Notes under the pieces: generated by a model
Databases searched by the model: none
Told to the model about the DNA's origin: nothing
The model's input: the letters and a program-made list of their open reading frames with translations, nothing else
Translations under genes and position numbers: made by a program
Assembly: GCA_934232845.1 (NCBI GenBank)
Contig: CAKQGD010000003.1
Span: forward strand, 9,808-73,807
From: an uncultured Oscillospiraceae bacterium
GTDB taxonomy: Bacteria > Bacillota > Clostridia > Oscillospirales > Ruminococcaceae
Length of the DNA: 64,000 nucleotides
Reading direction: 5' to 3'
Part shown: positions 32,962 to 40,805 of the stretch, piece by piece
Layout of the letters: the number at the start of each line of letters is the position of its first letter
Position numbering within the stretch: position 1 is the first letter of the stretch

Positions 32962-33216
32962 TTATTCCGTCGTTTTTGCGGTTACTGTCTTGGAACTGAC
33001 GCCTGAGAGCATACCCAGCTTGCCCGAAAGGGCGCTGGTTACATCCGGCGGCGCATCAAGAATGACGCTGATGATGGAAACGCCCCGTTCCTTATAGGGG
33101 ATTCCCATGCGGCCGACGATCCATTCGCGGAATTCATGCAGAAGAGCATTGACGTCTGAAGACGCCTCCTGCGTTTCAAGGATAATGCCGACCACGGAAA
33201 TACGGTTTTGTTGCAA
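32962..33216 (-). CDS. TM1266 family iron-only hydrogenase system regulator
   Basis: An 84-residue ferredoxin-fold/ACT-like protein: ISVVGIILETQEASSDVNALLHEFREWIVGRMGIPYKERGVSIISVILDAPPDVTSALSGKLGMLSGVSSKTV. The 'GRMGIPY.ERGVSIIS...DAP.D..SALSGKLGML.GV.SKT' block is diagnostic of the putative iron-only hydrogenase system regulator family (TM1266-like). The start is a TTG at 33216 behind GGGAGGA at good spacing; no ATG fits the conserved N-terminus. First gene of the operon, 14 bp before the binding protein, and directly after a leader with an intrinsic terminator. Confidence 0.9.
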   Translation of the reverse strand: MQQNRISVVGIILETQEASSDVNALLHEFREWIVGRMGIPYKERGVSIISVILDAPPDVTSALSGKLGMLSGVSSKTVTAKTTE

Positions 33217-33479
33217 GGATTTGTTCCTCCCTTCGCAAAATGATCCGACGGAACAAAAAAATCCGCGCCATACCATACAGTAGGCGCGGACACATCGCTG
33301 CAGAATTCGCAGAATTGCTCCATCGCCTTCCCGCGCGGGCAAACCCGGGCGGCTCAGAACGACATCGCATCGGCTCCGTCTTTAATTTTCTTCCGCCGCG
33401 CGGCCCGCCCGGAAATATTCTTTCCCGGCCGACCCCGCCGCTTTACGAAAAACGGAGGATCCGATTTGATTCGGCTGTT
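33217..33479 (-). promoter_or_regulatory. Long structured 5' leader of the hydrogenase-regulator/ABC/HydE-like operon (candidate riboswitch)
   Basis: About 263 nt on the minus strand between the predicted start (about 33479) and the TTG start. It is GC-rich and structured: GCCGCCCGGG...GGGAAGGC near 33325-33355, GGCGGGCCGCGCGGCGG upstream, and an intrinsic terminator at 33254-33290 just before the ribosome site. This is the layout of a transcription-terminating riboswitch. It does not match TPP (no CTGAGA...GAACCTGAT core), Moco, NiCo, fluoride, guanidine, SAM or cobalamin motifs as I know them. Confidence 0.6.
33254..33290 (-). terminator. Attenuator/terminator in the leader of the hydrogenase-regulator operon
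   Basis: On the minus strand TCCGCGCC (33290-33283) pairs with GGCGCGGA (33269-33262), followed by seven T residues. It lies about 40 nt upstream of the first start codon. Confidence 0.88.
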
Positions 33480-33485
33480 ATAAGC

Positions 33486-33494
33486 AGTATATCA
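33486..33494 (-). promoter_or_regulatory. Extended -10 promoter of the hydrogenase-regulator operon
   Basis: On the minus strand TGA-TATACT (33494-33486) is an extended -10 element. A weak -35 (CTTCCA) lies 18 bp upstream. It faces the 263-nt leader. Confidence 0.55.
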
Positions 33495-33609
33495 TATTTC
33501 CTATCAAAATGGAAGAGTTTTTTACCTGCTGATCCGAATAAATTCATCCTGTCACATTGCAGGCTTTTAAACGGCGGCATACATCCCGAAAGCGTCGTTC
33601 GCAATTTTC

Positions 33610-35067
33610 TCACTGCAGATGCTTTTGCCGCAGAATCATCTCATTTTTGAGATCCCAGAGCTTTTTCGAGAGGTCCACATAATAACCGTGGGGGTTCTCA
33701 AAACGGAGCACCTCCGGCCAGAGGGTATCCAATTCTCTTTGACAGCGCTGCTGAATTTCGGACAGGGCGGGAAGCGTATATACAAGTTTTCCCTTTTCAA
33801 AGATGCGCGCAAGCAGAGGCACGGCGCAAAAATCAGAGAGGGTTTTCTGCTTCCAAACCGCAGCGGGATCAAAAATCGTCAGCGGCTCGCTGTCATCCAC
33901 CGTCTCATCGTACAGTGTCACCAAATCGGCGTGTGCCTTACCGCTGCTGCGGTCGTAAAGACGATACACTTTTTTAAAGCCGGGTGTCGTGACCTTTTCT
34001 ATGCTGGCGCTGAGCTTGATGCGTCCCTCAAGAACGCCGTTCTCCAGCACGGCGGCCAGCTTGTACACGCCGCCGAACACCGCGCTCGGCTGTGAAGTAA
34101 TCAGATTTTCTCCCACGCCGAAGGAATCTATTTTTGCTCCCTGCAGCAGAAGATCCCGGATGAGATATTCGTCAAGAGAGTTGGAAGCCACGATCTTGCA
34201 GTCGGAAAATCCCGCTTCATCGAGCATTGCGCGCGCCCGCTTGGACAGATACGCAATATCGCCGGAATCGATACGGATTCCCTTGGGGCGAAAGCCCGCC
34301 GGCACAACCGTATCCTGAAACACGCGGATCGCATTGGGTACGCCGGAGCGGATCACATCATAGGTGTCAACCAGCAGTGTACAGTTGTCGGGATACGTCT
34401 CGGCATATGCCCGAAAAGCGTCGTATTCCGTATCGAACATCTGTACCCAGCTGTGCGCCATCGTACCGACCGCCGGCACGCCGAAATACCGGTCGGTGAG
34501 AGTGCATGCCGTGGCGCCGCAGCCGCCGATGTAGGCAGCACGTGCGCCGAGCACCGCAGCGTCGTAGCTCTGCGCCCGTCTGGAGCCGAACTCCATCACG
34601 GCGCGCCCTTCGGCAGCGCGGTTGATGCGTGTGGATTTTGTCGCGATCAGCGACTGGAAATTGACGCTCAGCAGCACCATCGTCTCCACAAGCTGCGCCT
34701 GTATCGCGGGGCCGCGCACAACGACAATCGGCTCCTGCGGAAAAACGGGCGTTCCCTCCGGCACGGCCCATACGTCACAGGAAAATTCAAAATTCCGCAG
34801 ATAATCCAAAAATCCCTCGCAGAAGCAATTCTTGCCGCGAAGATACTCGATATCCTCTTCATCAAAATGCAGATCCTGCAGATATTCGACAAGCTGTTCG
34901 AGTCCCGCCATAACGGCATAGCCGCCGCGGTCCGGCACGGTACGGAAAAACATATCGAACACACATTCGACGTCCTTCATTCCCTGCCGCCAATAGCCGT
35001 TGGCCATTGTAAGCTCGTAAAAATCGACGAGCATCGTCAGATTTCGCTCCGCATGGATTTTTGCCAT
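33610..35067 (-). CDS. pncB: Nicotinate phosphoribosyltransferase
   Basis: A 485-residue NAD salvage enzyme making nicotinate mononucleotide from nicotinate and PRPP. It shows LVDFYELTMANGYW, the FDMFFRTVPDRGGYAVMAGL segment, ATKSTRINRAA, EFGSRRAQSYDAA, TMAHSWVQMFDTEYDAFRAYAE (the phosphorylated His region) and GIRIDSGDIAYLS with GVGENLITSQPSAVFGGVYKL. ATG at 35067 after GGGAGGAA. It is full length. It lies downstream of a membrane protein and MarR gene on the same strand, 45 bp gap. Confidence 0.95.
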   Translation of the reverse strand: MAKIHAERNLTMLVDFYELTMANGYWRQGMKDVECVFDMFFRTVPDRGGYAVMAGLEQLVEYLQDLHFDEEDIEYLRGKNCFCEGFLDYLRNFEFSCDVWAVPEGTPVFPQEPIVVVRGPAIQAQLVETMVLLSVNFQSLIATKSTRINRAAEGRAVMEFGSRRAQSYDAAVLGARAAYIGGCGATACTLTDRYFGVPAVGTMAHSWVQMFDTEYDAFRAYAETYPDNCTLLVDTYDVIRSGVPNAIRVFQDTVVPAGFRPKGIRIDSGDIAYLSKRARAMLDEAGFSDCKIVASNSLDEYLIRDLLLQGAKIDSFGVGENLITSQPSAVFGGVYKLAAVLENGVLEGRIKLSASIEKVTTPGFKKVYRLYDRSSGKAHADLVTLYDETVDDSEPLTIFDPAAVWKQKTLSDFCAVPLLARIFEKGKLVYTLPALSEIQQRCQRELDTLWPEVLRFENPHGYYVDLSKKLWDLKNEMILRQKHLQ

Positions 35068-35112
35068 TTTGCAATTCCTCCCATATCTTCGGATGCGTAT
35101 GCCATAAAAGCA

Positions 35113-35649
35113 TTATTCCACCGTCAGCGCAACCGGCTGCTCGAGAATTCCCAAAAGGTCCAAAGTTTCAAAATCAAACGCACAGAAATAGGCGATTGCG
35201 TTATACTCCCCCGGAGCAGGCATTTCTTCAAGCGTCAGCGTCTCGATCCCTTGTCCCGGTTTGAGGTAGCCGGTGCGATGCAGAACCTCGCCGCCGTCCG
35301 CAAGCGTGAGTTCAACTGCCATCAGATAACGGTTCTCGGCGGGATTTTCAATTTTTACATCTCCGTCTCCGGAGGCTGCGTCGAACACAAGATTCCTTTT
35401 GATCGAATAGGAAAATGTGTCCTCGTCATTTCGTCTCACTCCGAAAAGTCTTTCAAAGACACCTTTTTTCAAATCAGAAGCGCCGAGGTCTATCCCCTTT
35501 ACATCCGGATAGGAAAAGGATTCCCTCGAACCGCTCTGCTGAGAGAGAAAGACGGCTCCCGCCGTCGCGAAGAAAAAAACCGCAAGCAAAATCAAAAACA
35601 AAGCCATGTGGTTTTGCCGGCGGCTGCGCCTGTTTTCCAAAAAAGACAC
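35113..35649 (-). CDS. Membrane-anchored hypothetical protein
   Basis: 178 residues. A basic N-terminus (ENRRSRRQNH) precedes one membrane helix (about residues 16-36), then an extracytoplasmic beta-rich domain (FDAASGDGDVKIENPAENRYLMAVELTLADGGEVLHRTGYLKPGQGIETLTL...GEYNAIAYFCAFDFETLDLLG). Similar single-pass proteins with an 'MxVELxLxDGxxLxxSGxLxPGxxI' core are common in Clostridia, some near conjugation genes. No conjugation gene is seen here. The start is uncertain: a GTG at 35649 has a poorly spaced SD. Confidence 0.65.
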   Translation of the reverse strand: MSFLENRRSRRQNHMALFLILLAVFFFATAGAVFLSQQSGSRESFSYPDVKGIDLGASDLKKGVFERLFGVRRNDEDTFSYSIKRNLVFDAASGDGDVKIENPAENRYLMAVELTLADGGEVLHRTGYLKPGQGIETLTLEEMPAPGEYNAIAYFCAFDFETLDLLGILEQPVALTVE

Positions 35650-35674
35650 CCCGCTTTGTGTAGGATTCTATTTA

Positions 35675-36139
35675 TCATACACCATTTTGATAAGGATTAC
35701 AATCTTGCGAGGCGGTCTGCAGGTTTCTTTTTGACGCGGCGGTCTCGAGGGTCCGTTCCATCAGAAACATATCCTTCCGAGGCACATCATCGAACAGCTC
35801 CTTGAAACACTTGATCCGCCGAAAGTCTTCTTCCTCACACATAGCATGATATTTTTCGCTCAAAACAATAAAGTTGCGCCGCCCGTCCGCGGGATCCGGC
35901 GCATGACAAATAAGGCCCCGATCTTCCAGAGAACGCAGAACCGGCGTTAAAGACGGCCGCTGTATTCCAAGGTGTCTACCGATATCCGACGGATACATTC
36001 CCTTGCCCTGATTCTTCTTTAAAACATGAAGAACACCGTTCTCACAGGGGTCAAGATCGCGGGAAGGTGTCTGTACGGTCACATATGTCAAGATGTCTCT
36101 GCAAAGCTGATAAAGACTTTCCCAGTCGAAATCGTCCAT
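35675..36139 (-). CDS. MarR family transcriptional regulator
   Basis: 154 residues with a MarR-type winged HTH: NGVLHVLKKNQGKGMYPSDIGRHLGIQRPSLTPVLRSLEDRGLICHAPDPADGRRNFIVLSEKYHAMCEE. The wing DPADGRRNF is the classic MarR motif. Flanking helices form the dimer domain. ATG at 36139. The short distance to the downstream membrane protein and pncB suggests they are co-transcribed, so the regulator may control NAD salvage or its own operon. No ligand evidence. Confidence 0.9.
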   Translation of the reverse strand: MDDFDWESLYQLCRDILTYVTVQTPSRDLDPCENGVLHVLKKNQGKGMYPSDIGRHLGIQRPSLTPVLRSLEDRGLICHAPDPADGRRNFIVLSEKYHAMCEEEDFRRIKCFKELFDDVPRKDMFLMERTLETAASKRNLQTASQDCNPYQNGV

Positions 36140-36292
36140 AGGAGCTCATTTCCTTTCAATTAGTATTATTATTCTTTATTTTATAAAATTTCCCCTGATT
36201 TGTCAATATTTTCATGTTTTTTGCCGCTATCTGATAAATGATATACCCTTCAAACGATATTTTATTGAAAAGAGCAGAGTTTTGTATACCGC
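36140..36292. other. AT-rich promoter region of the MarR gene
   Basis: Very AT-rich (36165-36250), with no gene. It is the likely promoter/operator region of the MarR gene; several overlapping -10-like elements prevent a single choice. Confidence 0.45.
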
Positions 36293-36326
36293 AAAAGATC
36301 CCGGGCATACGGTCCGAGATCTTTTT
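36293..36326 (-). terminator. Terminator downstream of the M14 peptidase operon
   Basis: AAAAGATC (36293-36300) pairs with GATCTTTT (36318-36325), with an inner CGG/CCG stem. It lies about 160 bp beyond the M14 stop codon; T-runs occur on both strands. Confidence 0.6.
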
Positions 36327-36485
36327 GTCTTGAAAATCAATTTTTACCAAATCAGAATCGATTCGTGCGAAGCATTCGCCTCTCTTTTTTTCCTTCATAC
36401 AAACTGCTTTTTCTCCGTTGGCTGCGGTTTTTACAGTCTCGTGCATCACAAAGGAAAGAAACAAGCTTTTTTATTACGAAATCAA

Positions 36486-38171
36486 TCAAAGAAAAACTTC
36501 TCTGGTGCAGAAACCTGCCGTCGCACACCTTGCGGTAATCTGAATCCGGTCCCCGGGCTTTCCTCGGACAAGCCATTCGGCTTTTTTGACAAGCGGTTCG
36601 TGATTCTTCGTATACATCCCTTCATAGCTGTAGCCGGTCGGAATCCCCGAAAAGCCCTGCAAACTGCCCAGATCCGTCTCTTCCCTTCCGGAAAGGAGCT
36701 CTGCCCCTTTGATTCTGACCGTCACGGGATTCTCTATTTTCCGTTTGACAGCTTCCCGTGTAAGATAAGTAGGCAGGTATCCGCAGTTTCCTACATTCAC
36801 GGACACACGGTAAACGCCTTCGGCCACCTTTTCGGAAAATGCTTTGTCGATTAAAAGGCGCGGCAGCATATTTGCCTGCCGAAGCATAAAGCGGGTATGC
36901 TTTTCGACCTCCTGTTGCAAAAAGCGCGGCGGGCAGTTCTGCACCACATACTTATAGTCCAAACCGCCGATTTCTACCTCGCCAAGCTGCGGATGGTCGA
37001 ATTTTCTCCATTCACGAAATGCATTCTCCGGCACGTTTTCATCTACCCATGCGAGCAGCTTCATAAAGTCGCTTTCCTGTTTTTCGTCCGACTCACGGGC
37101 GGGAAGAGGCCAGACATGCGGCACGCCCGCGCGCGGATTGATATCCCAGCACTCGATCGTGTAGGCGGGGATTCCCCTGTCGTAGTGGCACCAATCGTCA
37201 AATGCTCCGGAGGAAATGCGCACGCCGTCGGGCGTAAAATCGTCGAATAAATTTTTGGCGGGATAGCCTGTAACCTCCTCCGCGATTTTGCCCATCTCGC
37301 GATAGCGCCGTATATCCTCGTCAAAGACGTCCTTCGTGGAACACATTCCCGGAGGATAGAGGTAAAACCCGCTCCATGTATGAAATGTGATAACGCTTGC
37401 GATATTCTTATGTGCGATTACAAAATCTGCGGAAGTCTTTGTCTCGATCTGACTGAGCGGATACACTCCCGCGCCGTACTGCTCATTTTCCGGCGCCCAC
37501 GAAACGGGATAATTGCGGTTATCGTCGTTGCCGTATTTATCCGGGGCGACGGTAATCTGCACTCCGTCGTATTCCTCGATATACCCTTCATCGTATACGT
37601 CATAGAAATCACCCTGCGTGTCGTCGGGGAGGCGTTTGACAAGAACACGCGGATCCTTGGCGGAAATCTTCCACGCTCCAAAAGGCGTTTTCACGCGCAT
37701 CTTTCGAATGACGCCGTCTCCGTCCATGTCCTTTTGCTGCAGGCCGGGCATCAACTTGGAATACGGGTACATTTCGTTGACGGAGCGCACCGTATTCGGC
37801 GTTGTGAGATAGTACTCGGCGCCATCGGGACTTTTCCTCGGCACGATATAAAAGGCCGTGGTTTTTAAAAGCTCCGCCACCTCAGGGGCATCCGCGTTCG
37901 TGAGAAGATAATCGGCGAAATACAGAGCCGCCATCGAGCCGGTCACCTCGCCGGCATGCTCGCTGCCATCCACGTAATAGGCGCGTTTTTCCCCGCATAC
38001 GCCGGTCGTGGGATCGGTGATCTCAAGAAGCCAGATGTCTCTGCCCTCTTTGGTTTTGTTCAGACTGGAGAGCTTAGCCAGATCGGGACGGAGCGCCGCA
38101 AGACGCCGCAGCACCTCCGTGAGTTCTTCATAGGGATAATATCTGTCATAAACAAGCGTAGATTTCATCAT
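36486..38171 (-). CDS. Zinc carboxypeptidase (peptidase M14 family)
   Basis: 561 residues. The M14 zinc site is visible as H-x2-E in DGSEHAGEVTGS (near residues 72-75) and a later His in ITFHTWSGFYLYPPG. The substrate-binding NDDNRNYPV and the catalytic Glu in PAYTIECWDI are present. There is no signal peptide, so it is cytoplasmic. A C-terminal beta domain (about residues 440-561) follows the catalytic part. It starts at 38171, overlapping the end of the amino-acid ABC ATPase gene. It therefore belongs to a transport operon and probably trims imported peptides. Confidence 0.9.
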   Translation of the reverse strand: MMKSTLVYDRYYPYEELTEVLRRLAALRPDLAKLSSLNKTKEGRDIWLLEITDPTTGVCGEKRAYYVDGSEHAGEVTGSMAALYFADYLLTNADAPEVAELLKTTAFYIVPRKSPDGAEYYLTTPNTVRSVNEMYPYSKLMPGLQQKDMDGDGVIRKMRVKTPFGAWKISAKDPRVLVKRLPDDTQGDFYDVYDEGYIEEYDGVQITVAPDKYGNDDNRNYPVSWAPENEQYGAGVYPLSQIETKTSADFVIAHKNIASVITFHTWSGFYLYPPGMCSTKDVFDEDIRRYREMGKIAEEVTGYPAKNLFDDFTPDGVRISSGAFDDWCHYDRGIPAYTIECWDINPRAGVPHVWPLPARESDEKQESDFMKLLAWVDENVPENAFREWRKFDHPQLGEVEIGGLDYKYVVQNCPPRFLQQEVEKHTRFMLRQANMLPRLLIDKAFSEKVAEGVYRVSVNVGNCGYLPTYLTREAVKRKIENPVTVRIKGAELLSGREETDLGSLQGFSGIPTGYSYEGMYTKNHEPLVKKAEWLVRGKPGDRIQITARCATAGFCTREVFL

Positions 38172-38911
38172 AACACCTTACTTAAAAACTCCTTCATTCT
38201 GGGATCTTCCGGATTTTCAAACATGGTTTTTGGGCTTCCCTGCGCGCGGATCATGCCGTCCTCCATAAACAAAATCCGGTCGCTGACTTCCTGGGCAAAG
38301 CGCATCTCATGCGTCACGATCACAATCGTCATGCCGGATTCGGCGAGCTGACGGATGACCTCGAGCACCTCTTTTACCATCTCGGGATCGAGCGCACTGG
38401 TCGGCTCATCGAAAAGAATTAACTCCGGATGCATGGCAAGCGCACGGACGATCGCAAGGCGCTGCTTCTGCCCGCCGGAAAGGCGAGAAGGATACTCATT
38501 CGTTTTATCCGAAAGTCCGACCCGCCCGAGAAGGCTGAGAGCCTCTCTTTTTGCCTCGTCCTTTGAGATTTTTTTCTCCAGCACAGGGGCAAGGGTGATA
38601 TTTTCAAGTACCGTAAGATTTGGAAACACATTAAAGTGCTGAAAAACCATGCCGATCTTCTGCCGGTACTGCTCGGCCTTGATTCTGCGTGGGTTGATCT
38701 CCTCGCCTTTAAAAAAGATACGTCCGCCGTCCGGCGTTTCCAACAGGTTGAGGCACCGCAGAAAGGTACTTTTTCCGCTGCCGGAAGGGCCGATGACAGA
38801 GATGACTTCCCCCTCATACACGGTTTCGGAAACATCTTTGAGAACCTCAAGAGGGCCGAAGTTCTTTTTCAGGTTTTCCACCCGGATCATTTCCTTTGCG
38901 TTACCGGTCAC
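38168..38911 (-). CDS. Amino acid ABC transporter ATP-binding protein (GlnQ-like)
   Basis: 247 residues. Walker A GPSGSGKSTFLR, Q-loop MVFQHFNVFPNLTVLENI, signature LSGGQKQRLAIVRAL, Walker B LILFDEPTSALDPEMV and the H-loop THEMRFA are the pattern of polar amino acid importers. GTG start at 38911 overlaps the permease gene; an ATG at 38890 (MIRVENLK) is an alternative. The last codon overlaps the M14 peptidase start (ATGA). Confidence 0.95.
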   Translation of the reverse strand: MTGNAKEMIRVENLKKNFGPLEVLKDVSETVYEGEVISVIGPSGSGKSTFLRCLNLLETPDGGRIFFKGEEINPRRIKAEQYRQKIGMVFQHFNVFPNLTVLENITLAPVLEKKISKDEAKREALSLLGRVGLSDKTNEYPSRLSGGQKQRLAIVRALAMHPELILFDEPTSALDPEMVKEVLEVIRQLAESGMTIVIVTHEMRFAQEVSDRILFMEDGMIRAQGSPKTMFENPEDPRMKEFLSKVL

Positions 38912-39566
38912 CGGCCTTCAGCCTCCTTTCTGCGATTGCAACCGCTTTGGACAGTACGAAGTTAATGGCAAGATAAATCAGTCCCGTAATGGTCAGCGAA
39001 GGAATGGAAAGAAAAGTCGCGGACTGAATCGTTTTATAAGACGTTGTCAGTTCATTGACAAAAAAGACGGATGCGAGAGAGGTTTCCTTGACCATTACGA
39101 TAAACTCGTTTCCGAGCGCGGGAAGGATATTTTTGACGGCCTGCGGCAGAATCACCTTTGAAAACGTATGGAAACCTGTAAGCCCAAGGCTCATTGCGGC
39201 CTCCCGCTGGCCGATGTCCACCGCCTGAATCCCCGCGCGGATGATCTCGGACACATATGCGCTTGAGTTGACAATCAGAGCCGTCACAACACACTGCGTA
39301 TCCGTAAGTGCGGCGGGAATGATCTTCGGAAGAAGCAGCCAGAAGAAATAAAGCTGCAGAAGAATCGGCGTTCCTCTGAGAACCTCTATGTAGATACTCA
39401 CGATCCAGCCGATGGGCTTAAACCGAACCATCTTCAGCAATGCGACAATTGTGCCGACAAGAGTACCTATGAGAACGGTAACCAATGCAAGCCACAGGGT
39501 GCCGCCAAGCCCGCTCAGATAAACATCTCCGTACTTGCTTAAAATTTTAATGATCTGTTCCGCCAT
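38901..39566 (-). CDS. Amino acid ABC transporter permease (HisM/GlnP-like)
   Basis: 221 residues, five membrane helices. It has the HEQRTx-type EAA loop SSAYVSEIIRAGIQAVDIGQREAAMSLGLTGFHTFSKVILPQAVKNILPALGNEFIVMVKETSLASV, diagnostic of polar amino acid permeases. The start is placed at ATG 39566 (MAEQIIKILSKYGD), with GAGGT some 12 nt upstream. It lies between the binding protein and ATPase genes. Confidence 0.94.
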   Translation of the reverse strand: MAEQIIKILSKYGDVYLSGLGGTLWLALVTVLIGTLVGTIVALLKMVRFKPIGWIVSIYIEVLRGTPILLQLYFFWLLLPKIIPAALTDTQCVVTALIVNSSAYVSEIIRAGIQAVDIGQREAAMSLGLTGFHTFSKVILPQAVKNILPALGNEFIVMVKETSLASVFFVNELTTSYKTIQSATFLSIPSLTITGLIYLAINFVLSKAVAIAERRLKAGDR

Positions 39567-39583
39567 ATCCGCATGAGACCTCT

Positions 39584-40468
39584 TTACTCGATGCCGAGCT
39601 CTTTCGCATATTCGGTATACTGTGCATACCACTCGTCATATTGTCCGGATTCCACTACCTTTGCAACAATCTCGTTGATTTTTTCCTCAAGATCCGCTGC
39701 GCCCAGAGGCATTCCGATTCTTGCCGCGGAATACTCGGGGCCTACTGTAAACAGGAAGTCCGGCACAACGGTAAGCCCACAGCCGGGATTCTGCTCGATA
39801 TACAGCTCTGCCCAGTCGATGGATACAGAGGCCGCGTCAGCCTTTTTCTCTGTAACGGAGAGCGCCGCGTCGTTTGTCGAGGAAACCCGCTTAAACTCTT
39901 TGTACTCTTTGATTTCATTGGTAACAAACAGTTCCTGCAGAGAACCGCTCTGCGCGACAATCGTTTTATCCGCAAAGCTGTCGGCTCCGGTAATCGTTCC
40001 AAGATCCTCCTCACGGATCATCAGGCCGTAGCCTCCGACCTCGTCCGGGAACCAGTATCCGTCGGAAAGCAGCATCGTCTCCGCTCTCGCGGGTGTGTAG
40101 CCGAGTCCGGAGATCGCAAGGTCGTATTTTCCTTCCGCAATGCTGCTCAAAACCGCACCGAACTCAAGAGGAACGATCTGAAGATCCACACCAAGCTCGG
40201 CGGCGATGTATTTCGCAAATTCGATGTCGCTGCCTACATAGCGGTCGTCTCCGCTCTTGCTCGGATCAATAAACTCATTCGGTGCAAAATACGGCTCGGT
40301 CGCCACGGTCAGATAACCACGGTCCAAAATTTCCTGAAGCCTTCCGGTTTTTTCCGTGCTCTCAGAAGCCAATGAGGACGGCTGCCCGTCTGTCTTTTCA
40401 GAAGCGCATGCTCCCAAAAAGCATACACAAAGAGCAAGTGCCATCAGAAATGCGGCGGTCTTTTTCAT
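39584..40468 (-). CDS. Amino acid ABC transporter substrate-binding lipoprotein
   Basis: 294 residues. Signal peptide and lipobox (CVCFLGAC, Cys near residue 21) are followed by an SBP_bac_3 domain: GYLTVATEPYFAPNEFIDPS...GSDIEFAKYIAAELGVDLQIVPLEFGAVLSSIAEGKYDLAISGLGYTPARAETMLLSDGYW. The ligand-site residues for an alpha-amino acid are present, but specificity is not predictable. ATG at 40468 follows ACAGGAGGA. First gene of the SBP-permease-ATPase-M14 operon. An inverted repeat lies at 40543-40559 upstream. Confidence 0.94.
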   Translation of the reverse strand: MKKTAAFLMALALCVCFLGACASEKTDGQPSSLASESTEKTGRLQEILDRGYLTVATEPYFAPNEFIDPSKSGDDRYVGSDIEFAKYIAAELGVDLQIVPLEFGAVLSSIAEGKYDLAISGLGYTPARAETMLLSDGYWFPDEVGGYGLMIREEDLGTITGADSFADKTIVAQSGSLQELFVTNEIKEYKEFKRVSSTNDAALSVTEKKADAASVSIDWAELYIEQNPGCGLTVVPDFLFTVGPEYSAARIGMPLGAADLEEKINEIVAKVVESGQYDEWYAQYTEYAKELGIE

Positions 40469-40542
40469 TTTGTCTTCCTCCTGTTTTCGCTTTATTACGC
40501 GTTTTTGTATTACTGTGTTATTGTACTAATGTGGTAAAGCGC

Positions 40543-40559
40543 TACTATGTTAAATAGTA
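40543..40559. promoter_or_regulatory. Candidate operator upstream of the amino acid ABC-M14 operon
   Basis: TACTAT-GTTAA-ATAGTA is a perfect 6-5-6 inverted repeat in an AT-rich region about 75 bp upstream of the binding protein start. It overlaps TATACT-like -10 elements on the minus strand. No matching regulator is adjacent. Confidence 0.4.
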
Positions 40560-40746
40560 TAACGCCATTTTAAGAAAATGCAAGCCAATTTCTTCAATTT
40601 GAAACAAATCATAGGTAAGGATAGAAAAACAGTATTTTCTTTTTATTTTTGTGGAAAAGCACAGTTTTACCGCTGCTGTCCGTTCATTGCGGCCGACCTT
40701 TTCTATTTTTCTCTTGCGCTGACCGAAGAATGGCAAAAATCGCAAT

Positions 40747-40777
40747 ATAAAACGGACCGTTCAAAAAGAACGGTCCG
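40747..40777 (-). terminator. Terminator after the sortase gene
   Basis: On the minus strand CGGACCGTTC, TTTTT loop, GAACGGTCCG, followed by TTTTATATT. Confidence 0.93.
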
Positions 40778-40805
40778 CTCTCAATCATATTTTATTCTGA
40801 GAAAC

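Noticed and set aside
33217..33479. TPP riboswitch in the leader of the NMT1-type importer operon
   Set aside because: NMT1-type transporters are often TPP-controlled, but the leader lacks the CTGAGA and GAACCTGAT core elements, so I do not name it a TPP riboswitch.
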